Source of the DNA: JAVWGW01 sp036655915 | GTDB lineage: Bacteria > Actinomycetota > Coriobacteriia > Coriobacteriales > Eggerthellaceae | Assembly: GCA_036655915.1 (NCBI GenBank) | Contig: JAVVPE010000071.1 | Span: 1-5,496, forward strand | Direction: 5' to 3' | DNA: 5,496 bases | In this document: positions 1 to 5,437 of the stretch, piece after piece | How positions within the stretch are numbered: position 1 is the stretch's first letter | Layout: every line of letters starts with the position of its first letter | Notes under the pieces: generated by a model | What the model was told of the DNA's origin: nothing | The model's database searches: none | What the model saw: only the letters and a program-made list of their open reading frames with translations | Translations under genes and position numbers: made by a program

Positions 1-48
1 CCGACACCCTTCGGCGCTAACCACACAATGTTTGTTGGCCGCAGCGGG

Positions 49-54
49 TATAAT
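49..54 (+). promoter_or_regulatory. Candidate -10 promoter element for the hydrolase-glpK(-rpiB) unit
   Basis: TATAAT is a perfect sigma-70-type -10 hexamer. Transcription would start near base 61, leaving a leader of about 26 bases before the ATG at 87. No convincing -35 hexamer lies 16-18 bases upstream (CAATGT at the 17-bp position), and there is no TG extension, so the call rests on the -10 alone. Its position also argues against translation from the GTG at 57, which would fall before or at the transcript's 5' end. Confidence 0.5.
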
Positions 55-72
55 AGGTGGCTGACAAACTCT

Positions 73-80
73 GGGAGGGG
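73..80 (+). promoter_or_regulatory. Ribosome binding site that fixes the hydrolase start at 87
   Basis: GGGAGGGG ends six bases before the ATG at 87, a good Shine-Dalgarno match at a normal distance. The alternative in-frame GTG at 57 has no purine-rich sequence upstream and lies between the -10 box and the expected transcription start. Confidence 0.75.
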
Positions 81-86
81 AATGTT

Positions 87-1061
87 ATGCAAAATGAAGT
101 GACAAAAACCGCAATCGGTTATAGATCGCACGACGGCAAAACGCAAATTCACGCGCTGCTTTGGTTGCCGAAGCTGCGGGGCACCATTGCGCCGCGCGGC
201 ATCGTGCAATTGGTGCACGGCATGGCCGAACACATCGAACGCTACGACGATTTTGCCCGCTACCTGGTGGGCTGCGGCTTCGTTGTGTGCGCCAACGACC
301 ACGTCGGTCATGGCAAAAGCGTGTCCGATGCCAGCGAGTGGGGCTGCCTTTCGCCCGAAGAAGGCGCGCAGTGCCTGGTGGAAGATGTGCATGCCTTGCG
401 CAAGCTTGTGGCCGGGCGCTATTCGCAGCAGACGCCCTATTTCTTGTTCGGCCATTCCATGGGCAGCTTTATTGTGCGGGTGTATCTTGCCCGTCACGCA
501 GAAGGTTTGGCCGGCGCCATTTTGTCGGGCACCAGCCACCAGTCCTCTTCGGTGTCGGCGGCGGGGCATTTTCTTGCCCGCACTATCGCGCGCACAAAAG
601 GCAGCGATTACAAAAGCACATTTTTGCACAAACAGGGTGCGGGTGCCTATTCCAAGCAAATCGCCAACGCGCGCACGCCCTTTGATTGGCTTTCCACCGA
701 CCCCGCCGTGGTGGATGCCTATGCGGCCGATGAAGCCTGCGGTTTCCTGTTTTCTGCCGGCGCTTATGCGGCGCTTACCAGCCTTACGGGCGAAATGGTG
801 TCAAGGGAATCCGTTGCGCGCATTCCCCGCAGCCTGCCGTTGCTGTTTGTTTCCGGCTCAGAAGACCCGGTGGGTTCATGTGGCAAGGCCGTGCAAGATG
901 CCGCGCGCCAGTTGCGCCACGCGGGCATGAGCCAGGTTGATGTTAATCTGTATGAAGGCATGCGCCACGAAATACTCAACGAACCGGACCACGAACGCGT
1001 GTATGAAGATATTGTTACTTGGCTGCTCAGCGTAGGAAAAGTGCCGACAAGCCACGCGTAA
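87..1061 (+). CDS. Alpha/beta hydrolase, monoacylglycerol lipase / lysophospholipase-like (Hydrolase_4 / serine aminopeptidase S33 group)
   Basis: This is a 324-residue cytoplasmic serine hydrolase with no signal peptide or membrane segment. All expected active-site elements are visible: the oxyanion HGMAEH motif at 44-49, the ANDHVGHGKS segment at 69-78, the nucleophile elbow GHSMG at 122-126 with Ser124, the acid SGSEDPVG with Asp260, and RHEILNE with His294. The HGxAEH and xRHExxNE signatures are typical of the monoacylglycerol lipase/PldB/YtpA-like family, which cleaves acyl esters of mono- or lysoglycerolipids. The stretch from about 140 to 230 would form the lid that sets substrate range. 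The true substrate cannot be read from sequence. glpK starts 20 bases downstream, which suggests that released glycerol feeds the kinase; this is inference. The longer GTG start at 57 would add ten residues and is less likely. Confidence 0.88.
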   Translation: MQNEVTKTAIGYRSHDGKTQIHALLWLPKLRGTIAPRGIVQLVHGMAEHIERYDDFARYLVGCGFVVCANDHVGHGKSVSDASEWGCLSPEEGAQCLVEDVHALRKLVAGRYSQQTPYFLFGHSMGSFIVRVYLARHAEGLAGAILSGTSHQSSSVSAAGHFLARTIARTKGSDYKSTFLHKQGAGAYSKQIANARTPFDWLSTDPAVVDAYAADEACGFLFSAGAYAALTSLTGEMVSRESVARIPRSLPLLFVSGSEDPVGSCGKAVQDAARQLRHAGMSQVDVNLYEGMRHEILNEPDHERVYEDIVTWLLSVGKVPTSHA

Positions 1062-1071
1062 CACAAGAAGA

Positions 1072-1076
1072 AAGGG
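1072..1076 (+). promoter_or_regulatory. Ribosome binding site of glpK, supports start at 1082
   Basis: AAGGG within the purine run AAGAAGAAAGGGTGGG lies five bases before the ATG at 1082. It supports this start over an in-frame GTG-type start further upstream at 1019, which lies inside the hydrolase gene and would add 21 residues unlike any FGGY kinase N-terminus. Confidence 0.65.
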
Positions 1077-1081
1077 TGGGT

Positions 1082-2578
1082 ATGACGCGCTACGTTATAG
1101 CGCTCGATCAGGGAACAACCTCATCGCGCGCTGTGTTATTTAACAAGCAGGCGCAGGTGTGCGGGGTGGCGCAGCATGGCTTCAAGCAGTATTATCCCCA
1201 GCCCGGTTGGGTGGAACACGACCCCTTCGACATCCTTTCCACGCAGATGGGCGTGCTCACAGAACTCATGGTTTCTCACGGCGTTGCGCAAAGTGAAATC
1301 GACAGCATCGGCATCACAAACCAGCGCGAAACCACCATTGTGTGGAACCGGGAAACCGGTGTGCCCCTGGGCAACGCCATCGTATGGCAGTGTCGCCGCA
1401 CGGCCCCCATCATTGAAGAAGTGTGCCGCGATCCGCAGGTGGTAGCGCGCATTGTGGCTAAAACCGGCCTGGTGCCCGACGCTTATTTTTCGGCCAGCAA
1501 AGTGAAGTGGATACTCGATAACACCCCCGGCGCACGCGCAGCTGCCCGCGCGGGCGATCTGGCATTTGGCACCATTGATTCGTGGCTTATGTGGACGCTT
1601 ACGCACGGCCAGGTGCACGCCACCGATGTGACTAACGCCAGCCGCACCATGCTCTACAACATACATACCGGCGCGTGGGATCCGTGGCTGTGCGATCTGT
1701 TCGATGTGCCCCTGGCCATGCTTCCTGAAGTGCGCCCTTCTTCGGCACACTACGGCACAACACAGCATGCGGGCATCGTGGGCGGCGTGCCCATCTGCGG
1801 CGTGGCGGGCGATCAGCAAGCGGCGCTGTTTGGCCAGTGCTGCTTTTCTGCCGGCCAGGCGAAAAACACCTATGGCACCGGTTGCTTTTTGCTCATGCAT
1901 ACCGGGGAAGTGGCCTGCGCTTCCAAAAACAACCTTATCACCACCATCGCCGCCTCTGCGCCAGGCACCGCCCACACAGAATACGTGCTGGAAGGCAGCG
2001 TGTTTGTGGCCGGCGCGCTCATTCAATGGCTGCGCGACGAAATGGGCTTGATCAAAACCGCTGCCGATACCGAAGTGCTTGCCCGCAGCGTGGCCGATAC
2101 GGCGGGCGTCTATATCGTGCCGGCATTCACGGGCTTGGGCGCCCCGTATTGGGATGCCGAAGCGCGCGGATCCATCTATGGCCTTACGCGTGGCGCAACA
2201 AAAGCCCACGTGGTGCGCGCGGCGCTCGAATCGCTTGCCTACCAGGTATATGACCTGATGGCCGGCATGGAAGCCGATTCTGGCCTAAGCGTTACCACCC
2301 TCAATGTCGATGGGGGAGCCAGCGTGAACAATTTTCTCATGCAGTTTCAGGCCGATCTTCTGCAAACGAAACTGCTGCGCCCCACATCCGCCGAATCGTC
2401 GGCGGCAGGTGCGGCGTTTTTGGCGGGGCTGCAAACGGGTTTTTGGGAAAGCACCGACGAAATTCGCGAACGGCGCACCATCGAAGCTACCTTCTGCTCG
2501 CAGATGGCCGCGCCGGCGCGCGCAACTCTTCTGGCCGGCTGGGCCGATGCAATCAAGCGTACACGTACACACTTCTAA
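1082..2578 (+). CDS. glpK: Glycerol kinase
   Basis: This 498-residue FGGY-family kinase (the E. coli enzyme is 502) converts glycerol and ATP to sn-glycerol-3-phosphate in the cytoplasm, trapping glycerol for lipid synthesis or glycolysis. The N-terminal domain opens with DQGTTSSR (9-16), followed by QRETT (81-85) and IVWQCRRT (100-107). GVAGDQQAALFGQ (240-252) carries the catalytic Asp244, KNTYGTGCF (261-269) binds phosphate, and the C-terminal adenosine site has DGGASVNNF (410-418) and the SSAAGAAFLAGL segment (439-450). Glycerol contacts Arg82, Glu83, Trp102, Tyr135 and Asp244 are all present by alignment from memory with E. coli GlpK. The regulatory loop near 228-238 lacks the E. coli fructose-1,6-bisphosphate Gly/Arg residues and the E. 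coli EIIA-Glc-binding C-terminal segment is not recognisable. It lies 20 bases after the hydrolase and 19 bases before rpiB, so it is probably in their operon. No glpF or glpD is in view. Confidence 0.97.
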   Translation: MTRYVIALDQGTTSSRAVLFNKQAQVCGVAQHGFKQYYPQPGWVEHDPFDILSTQMGVLTELMVSHGVAQSEIDSIGITNQRETTIVWNRETGVPLGNAIVWQCRRTAPIIEEVCRDPQVVARIVAKTGLVPDAYFSASKVKWILDNTPGARAAARAGDLAFGTIDSWLMWTLTHGQVHATDVTNASRTMLYNIHTGAWDPWLCDLFDVPLAMLPEVRPSSAHYGTTQHAGIVGGVPICGVAGDQQAALFGQCCFSAGQAKNTYGTGCFLLMHTGEVACASKNNLITTIAASAPGTAHTEYVLEGSVFVAGALIQWLRDEMGLIKTAADTEVLARSVADTAGVYIVPAFTGLGAPYWDAEARGSIYGLTRGATKAHVVRAALESLAYQVYDLMAGMEADSGLSVTTLNVDGGASVNNFLMQFQADLLQTKLLRPTSAESSAAGAAFLAGLQTGFWESTDEIRERRTIEATFCSQMAAPARATLLAGWADAIKRTRTHF

Positions 2579-2597
2579 AGAAAGCGGGAACACAACG

Positions 2598-3050
2598 ATG
2601 AAAATCTCCCTTGCAAGCGATCACGCCGGATTTGACCAAAAACGCGCCCTGGCACGCTTTTTGGAAGAGGTGTTGGGCCACGAGGTTATCGATCGCGGGC
2701 CGGCCACTGAAGACCGCGTCGATTACCCCGATTTTGCGGTAAAAGTGGCACATGACGTGGCCGAAGGCAAGGCCGATCGCGGCGTGCTGGTGTGTGGCAC
2801 CGGCATCGGCATGGCCTTGGCGGCCGACAAGGTGGCCGGGTGTCGGGCGGCCAACATCATCACCCCCGAATTTGCCGCGCTGTGCCGCCAGCACAACGAT
2901 GCCAACATAATCACGCTTTCGGGGCGCTTCGTGGACCAGTCCACCAACGAAGACATTTTGCGGGCGTTTCTTACCACGCCGTTTGAAGGCGGCCGTCACA
3001 CAGGGCGTGTGGAAAAAATCATGGCGCTCGACACCGTGACGCACCCCTAG
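2598..3050 (+). CDS. rpiB: Ribose-5-phosphate isomerase B
   Basis: This 150-residue RpiB/LacAB-family sugar-phosphate isomerase interconverts ribose-5-phosphate and ribulose-5-phosphate in the non-oxidative pentose phosphate pathway; the E. coli enzyme is about the same length. Visible landmarks are SDHAGF (7-12, Asp8-His9), DYPDFA (42-47), VCGTGIGMA (65-73) with catalytic-type Cys66 and Thr68, RQHNDAN (97-103) with His99 and Asn100, and EGGRH (130-134) for phosphate binding. Cys66 places it with the E. coli type rather than the mycobacterial type, which uses Glu. The segment NIITPEF (86-92) differs from the more common CxDPYSA-like stretch, so a related substrate such as another aldose-6-phosphate is not excluded. 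The start at 2598 is chosen by homology; its Shine-Dalgarno (GGGAA, 2586-2590) is moderate. It sits 19 bases after glpK. It is the first gene of the rpiB-glyA-atp gene order seen in Gram-positives. Confidence 0.95.
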   Translation: MKISLASDHAGFDQKRALARFLEEVLGHEVIDRGPATEDRVDYPDFAVKVAHDVAEGKADRGVLVCGTGIGMALAADKVAGCRAANIITPEFAALCRQHNDANIITLSGRFVDQSTNEDILRAFLTTPFEGGRHTGRVEKIMALDTVTHP

Positions 3051-3052
3051 GC
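3041..3052 (+). repeat. 12-bp direct repeat, copy 1 (overlaps rpiB stop codon)
   Basis: GCACCCCTAGGC here is repeated exactly at 3064-3075, 23 bases downstream. This copy contains the rpiB stop codon TAG (3048-3050), so the duplication spans the gene end. It includes CCTAGG, a six-base palindrome. It may reflect a small local duplication of the gene's 3' end. Confidence 0.7.
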
Positions 3053-3081
3053 CGCCAGGCCCCGCACCCCTAGGCTGCGGC
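3051..3081 (+). terminator. Imperfect GC-rich hairpin just after rpiB, possible weak terminator
   Basis: GCCGC (3051-3055) pairs with GCGGC (3077-3081). Further AG/CT and CC/GG pairs form if C3056 and G3059 bulge out, giving about nine pairs around an 11-base loop. It starts directly after the rpiB stop codon, where a terminator would be expected. No T-run follows (the next bases are ACCCACCGCG), so a classical intrinsic terminator is not supported. It could instead be a processing or stability element. Confidence 0.3.
3064..3075 (+). repeat. 12-bp direct repeat, copy 2
   Basis: This is an exact second copy of GCACCCCTAGGC from 3041-3052. It lies in non-coding sequence inside the hairpin region after rpiB. 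Confidence 0.7.
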
Positions 3082-3147
3082 ACCCACCGCGCCAGAGCGC
3101 ACCACCAGCGAAAAACACACAGGCACCATCCCGGCGCGGGGCGGCTG

Positions 3148-3156
3148 TGCTAGGAT
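3148..3156 (+). promoter_or_regulatory. Candidate extended -10 promoter for glyA
   Basis: TGCTAGGAT matches the extended -10 pattern TGnTAnnaT, with TAGGAT as the hexamer (two mismatches to TATAAT). No good -35 lies 17 bases upstream, which is tolerated at extended -10 promoters. Transcription would begin near 3163 in the AT-rich tract, giving a leader of about 36 bases before the glyA ATG at 3199. TAATTT at 3164-3169 is a weaker alternative -10. Confidence 0.4.
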
Positions 3157-3159
3157 AAA

Positions 3160-3170
3160 AAAATAATTTT
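3160..3170. other. 11-bp AT palindrome in the glyA leader
   Basis: AAAATAATTTT is a perfect odd palindrome inside a sharply AT-rich tract (3155-3173) in otherwise GC-rich sequence. It lies at the expected glyA transcription start. It could be an operator half-site pair or simply an easily melted start region; no regulator can be named. Confidence 0.25.
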
Positions 3171-3182
3171 CATACCGTGTCC

Positions 3183-3190
3183 GAAAGGGG
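3183..3190 (+). promoter_or_regulatory. Ribosome binding site of glyA
   Basis: GAAAGGGG lies eight bases before the ATG at 3199, a purine-rich site at normal spacing that confirms the glyA start. Confidence 0.65.
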
Positions 3191-3198
3191 AAAACGCT

Positions 3199-4455
3199 AT
3201 GCCATTTCAGTATATTTCCAAAGCCGATCCCGAAATCGCCGATGCGATTTCTCAGGAATTGGCGCGTCAGCGCTCAAGCGTCGAACTGATAGCTTCCGAA
3301 AACTTCACTTCTCCTGCAGTTATGGAAGCCGTCGGCAGCGTTTTGACGAACAAATATGCCGAAGGCTACCCCGGCAAGCGCTATTACGGCGGCTGTGAAA
3401 AGGTCGACGTCGCCGAAAACATCGCCATCGAACGTCTGTGCCAGCTCTATGGTGCCGGCTTTGCCAACGTGCAGCCCCACTCCGGTGCCAGCGCCAACTT
3501 CGGTGCCTACACCGCGCTGCTCGAACTGGGCGATACCGTGTTGGGCATGAGCCTTGATCAGGGCGGTCACTTAACCCACGGCTCGCCCGTCAACTTCTCC
3601 GGCCGTTTTTACAACTTTGCAGCCTATGGCCTTGACCCCGAAACTGAACTGATCGATTACGACGAAATGCTCAAGGTTGCCAAGCAAGTGCGCCCGAAGC
3701 TTATCGTGGGTGGCGCTTCGGCCTACCCACGCACCATCGATTTTGCGCGCATCAGCGAAATCGCCCATGAAGTGGGTGCCAAATTCATGGTCGATATGGC
3801 TCATATCGCCGGCCTCGTGGCCACCGGTGCGCACCCAAGCCCCGTGCCCTATGCCGATGTTGTTACTTCCACCAGCCACAAAACGCTGCGCGGTCCGCGC
3901 GGTGGCTTCATCCTCACCAACGATGAAGCGCTGGCCAAAAAAATTAACTCGGCGGTGTTCCCCGGTTCTCAGGGCGGCCCGCTCATGCACGTTATCGCTG
4001 GCAAGGCCGTCGCTTTCGGCGAAGCGCTGCGCCCCGATTACACCACCTACATCGACCACGTGGTAGAAAACGCCGCTAAGCTGGGCGAAGGCATGGCCGC
4101 AGGCGGCTTGCGCCTGGTATCGGGTGGCACCGACAACCATCTGTGCCTGGTCGATTTAACGGCCGCCGATGTAACGGGCAAAGATGCCGAACGCATCCTA
4201 GAATCCGTCGGCCTGACCACCAACAAAAATTCCATCCCCAACGAACAGCGCTCGCCCTTTGTTACCAGCGGCATCCGCGTGGGTTCTGCCGCCGCCACAA
4301 CGCGTGGCTTCACCGCAGAAGATTTCTACGAAGTGGGTCAGCTTATCGCTGCCACCGTGTTTGCCGCCGAAGACACAACGAAGCTTGCCGCTATAAAGGC
4401 GCAGGTAACAGCCCTGTTGGCCGCACACCCCCTCTACCCTGAATACGATTACTAG
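3199..4455 (+). CDS. glyA: Serine hydroxymethyltransferase (glycine hydroxymethyltransferase)
   Basis: This 418-residue fold-type I PLP enzyme (the E. coli enzyme is 417) converts serine and tetrahydrofolate to glycine and 5,10-methylene-tetrahydrofolate, the main entry of one-carbon units. Visible landmarks are the N-terminal IASENFTS (31-38), NKYAEGYPGKRYYGG (51-65), VQPHSGASAN (91-100), GGHLTHG (122-128) with the PLP-stacking His125, VDMAHIAGL (198-206) with PLP-binding Asp199 and His202, and TSTSHKTLRGPRGG (223-236) with the PLP lysine Lys228. SGIRVGSAAATTRG (357-370) carries the carboxylate-binding Arg360. The usual GTPA in this last block reads GSAA here, a mild departure. The protein is full length and probably starts its own transcription unit. 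The dCMP deaminase follows after 56 bases, linking methylene-THF supply to dUMP supply for thymidylate synthesis. Confidence 0.98.
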   Translation: MPFQYISKADPEIADAISQELARQRSSVELIASENFTSPAVMEAVGSVLTNKYAEGYPGKRYYGGCEKVDVAENIAIERLCQLYGAGFANVQPHSGASANFGAYTALLELGDTVLGMSLDQGGHLTHGSPVNFSGRFYNFAAYGLDPETELIDYDEMLKVAKQVRPKLIVGGASAYPRTIDFARISEIAHEVGAKFMVDMAHIAGLVATGAHPSPVPYADVVTSTSHKTLRGPRGGFILTNDEALAKKINSAVFPGSQGGPLMHVIAGKAVAFGEALRPDYTTYIDHVVENAAKLGEGMAAGGLRLVSGGTDNHLCLVDLTAADVTGKDAERILESVGLTTNKNSIPNEQRSPFVTSGIRVGSAAATTRGFTAEDFYEVGQLIAATVFAAEDTTKLAAIKAQVTALLAAHPLYPEYDY

Positions 4456-4474
4456 GAACCAGGAGCCCGCCTTT

Positions 4475-4495
4475 ATGATCTTCGCAACGATATAA
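4475..4495 (+). other. Six-codon ORF (MIFATI) with a strong ribosome binding site, possible leader ORF
   Basis: AGGAG at 4461-4465 is the best Shine-Dalgarno match between glyA and the deaminase. It stands nine bases before the ATG at 4475, which opens a six-codon frame (MIFATI) ending in TAA at 4493-4495. The stop falls one base before an ATG at 4497 and 16 bases before the preferred deaminase ATG at 4512. This layout would suit translational coupling or a short upstream ORF. At this size it could also be chance. Confidence 0.25.
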
Positions 4496-4511
4496 GATGG
4501 GGGATACGCAG

Positions 4512-4979
4512 ATGCCATCGCCCGCCCCCCGCCCCTCGTGGGATGAATACTTCATGCTGCTGGCCACGGAAGTGGCCAGTCGGACCACGTGCTTGCGCCG
4601 CGCCGTCGGCGCCGTCATCGTGAAGGACCGCCGCATCTTATCCACCGGCTACAACGGGGTGCCCACCGGCATTCGTCACTGCGACGAAGTGGGCTGTCTG
4701 CGCCAGCAGCTTGGCGTGCCCAGCGGCCAGCGCCATGAAATATGCCGCGGCCTGCACGCCGAACAAAACGCCATCATCCAGGCGGCGCGCTATGGCACCA
4801 ACATCGAAGGGGCTTCCATCTACATCACAACGCAGCCCTGCATCGTGTGCGCCAAGATGATCATCAATGCCGGCATCACCGAAATCGTGTACCAGAATCC
4901 CTACCCCGATGAACTGTCCCAAGATATGCTGGCAGAATCGGGCATTACCTTGCGCGTCTTTAGCCCCGAAAATGGGTAA
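4512..4979 (+). CDS. comEB: dCMP deaminase (ComEB-like cytidine/deoxycytidylate deaminase family)
   Basis: This 155-residue zinc-dependent deaminase should convert dCMP to dUMP, the precursor for thymidylate synthase. The zinc site is complete: His82-Ala-Glu84 (the glutamate being the proton shuttle) and PCIVC with Cys110 and Cys113. TGYNGVPTG (45-53), HCDEVGCLR (56-64) and ICRGLHAEQNAI (77-88) match the dCMP deaminase/ComEB pattern rather than tRNA adenosine or free cytidine deaminases. Length is normal for the family. The ATG at 4512 is preferred because GGGGGA (4499-4504) lies seven bases upstream. The in-frame ATG at 4497 would add five residues (MGDTQ) but has no Shine-Dalgarno. It follows glyA by 56 bases and is probably co-transcribed. 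The name comEB comes from the B. subtilis competence locus; a competence role is not implied. Confidence 0.93.
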   Translation: MPSPAPRPSWDEYFMLLATEVASRTTCLRRAVGAVIVKDRRILSTGYNGVPTGIRHCDEVGCLRQQLGVPSGQRHEICRGLHAEQNAIIQAARYGTNIEGASIYITTQPCIVCAKMIINAGITEIVYQNPYPDELSQDMLAESGITLRVFSPENG

Positions 4980-4992
4980 AAAGGAAAGATTT

Positions 4993-5043
4993 GTGCCGTT
5001 TATGCAGTTTTTAGCACTATTCACCGCCTCAAATACCAAATAA
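4993..5043 (+). other. Possible 16-codon hydrophobic ORF after the deaminase
   Basis: A GTG at 4993 stands four bases after AAGGAAAG (4981-4988) and opens a frame reading MPFMQFLALFTASNTK, ending in TAA at 5041-5043. The spacing is short, the internal ATG at 5002 is 13 bases from the same purine run, and the frame is tiny. The purine run could equally be chance in an AT-rich spacer. Confidence 0.12.
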
Positions 5044-5054
5044 TTGATGGATTT

Positions 5055-5085
5055 TTGCATAAAATTAAACAACTTCGGCTATCAT
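5055..5085 (+). promoter_or_regulatory. Candidate promoter for the ATP synthase operon
   Basis: TTGCAT (5055-5060) resembles a -35 and TATCAT (5080-5085) a -10 with one mismatch, separated by a long 19-bp spacer. Transcription would begin near 5092 with a leader of about 46 bases. TAAAAT (5060-5065) is an alternative -10. The whole gap 4980-5137 is clearly AT-richer than the flanking genes, which fits a promoter region, but the exact elements are uncertain. Confidence 0.4.
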
Positions 5086-5137
5086 AACCAACGGCTCATG
5101 AATAGACAAAAGTTCGTATGTGTGGGGAAAGTGGGAT

Positions 5138-5419
5138 ATGGCTCTTTTTGCAGTATTAGGTGTCGTTGCGGGCATCCTCGGTTTTTTGCCACTTTTGGGG
5201 TCGTTGTATTTAACGAAACGCGTGACAACAACCAGCAATCTTAGCCATGCCGGTGCTCTCTTACTCGGGGTTTTAACGTCATTTCTCATCCTGGCAGGTA
5301 CTCTTATTGTGTGTGTGCTTGTGGCGCGCGATATGCTGTTGCCCTTTGCGTTGGGCGAAGTCCTTACGCTTTCGGCAGTCGCCATCGCCTACGGCATATA
5401 TAAGCTTGTGCGAAAGTAG
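5138..5419 (+). CDS. Small three-helix membrane protein upstream of atpB, possible AtpI-like ATP synthase accessory protein
   Basis: This 93-residue protein is almost entirely hydrophobic, with three predicted membrane helices at about 3-25, 39-63 and 66-89. A polar loop with KR (27-28) follows helix 1, ARD (63-65) forms the turn between helices 2 and 3, Glu74 lies within helix 3, and the tail YKLVRK is basic. I do not recognise the family by sequence. Its place 18 bases before the probable atpB start is where AtpI/subunit I proteins usually sit; these help assemble the c-ring or handle Mg2+. Typical AtpI has four helices, so it may be a shortened or distinct version, or resemble AtpR of N-type ATPases. 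The ATG at 5138 is chosen because the purine-rich GGGGAAAG (5124-5131) lies six bases upstream; a GTG at 5120 would add six residues (MWGKWD) without a clear binding site. Confidence 0.75.
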   Translation: MALFAVLGVVAGILGFLPLLGSLYLTKRVTTTSNLSHAGALLLGVLTSFLILAGTLIVCVLVARDMLLPFALGEVLTLSAVAIAYGIYKLVRK

Positions 5420-5422
5420 AAC

Positions 5423-5429
5423 GGAAAGG
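5423..5429 (+). promoter_or_regulatory. Ribosome binding site for the GTG start at 5438
   Basis: GGAAAGG lies eight bases before the GTG at 5438 and directly after the preceding stop codon, indicating that the downstream gene is translated from the same message. Confidence 0.6.
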
Positions 5430-5437
5430 TTGCCCAC

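Noticed and set aside
3..20. Possible end of an upstream gene (frame reading DTLRR then TAA)
   Set aside because: Only five codons are visible, so nothing separates a real gene end from chance.
57..86. GTG at 57 as the hydrolase start
   Set aside because: It lies between the TATAAT box and the expected transcription start and lacks a ribosome binding site, whereas ATG 87 has GGGAGGGG six bases upstream.
1136..2209. 357-residue open frame on the minus strand across glpK
   Set aside because: It lies wholly antisense to a clear glycerol kinase, has no recognisable domain or ribosome binding site, and is a codon-bias shadow of the GC-rich gene.
3089..3100. GCGC-CAGA-GCGC mini-hairpin before glyA
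   Set aside because: A four-pair stem without a T-run is expected by chance in GC-rich DNA and does not qualify as a terminator.
3157..3198. Riboswitch in the glyA leader
   Set aside because: The leader after the likely transcription start is only about 36 bases, too short for known glycine, SAH or THF riboswitch folds.
3571..4140. 189-residue minus-strand frame across glyA
   Set aside because: It is antisense to conserved SHMT motifs and low in plausible protein features; a shadow frame.
4491..4496. TATAAG as a -10 box for the dCMP deaminase
   Set aside because: No -35 or TG extension accompanies it, and transcription from it would start within or after the deaminase ribosome binding site.
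5044..5244. 66-residue plus-strand frame overlapping the start of the membrane protein gene
   Set aside because: It begins in AT-rich promoter sequence, has no clear ribosome binding site, and overlaps the better supported three-helix protein in another frame.
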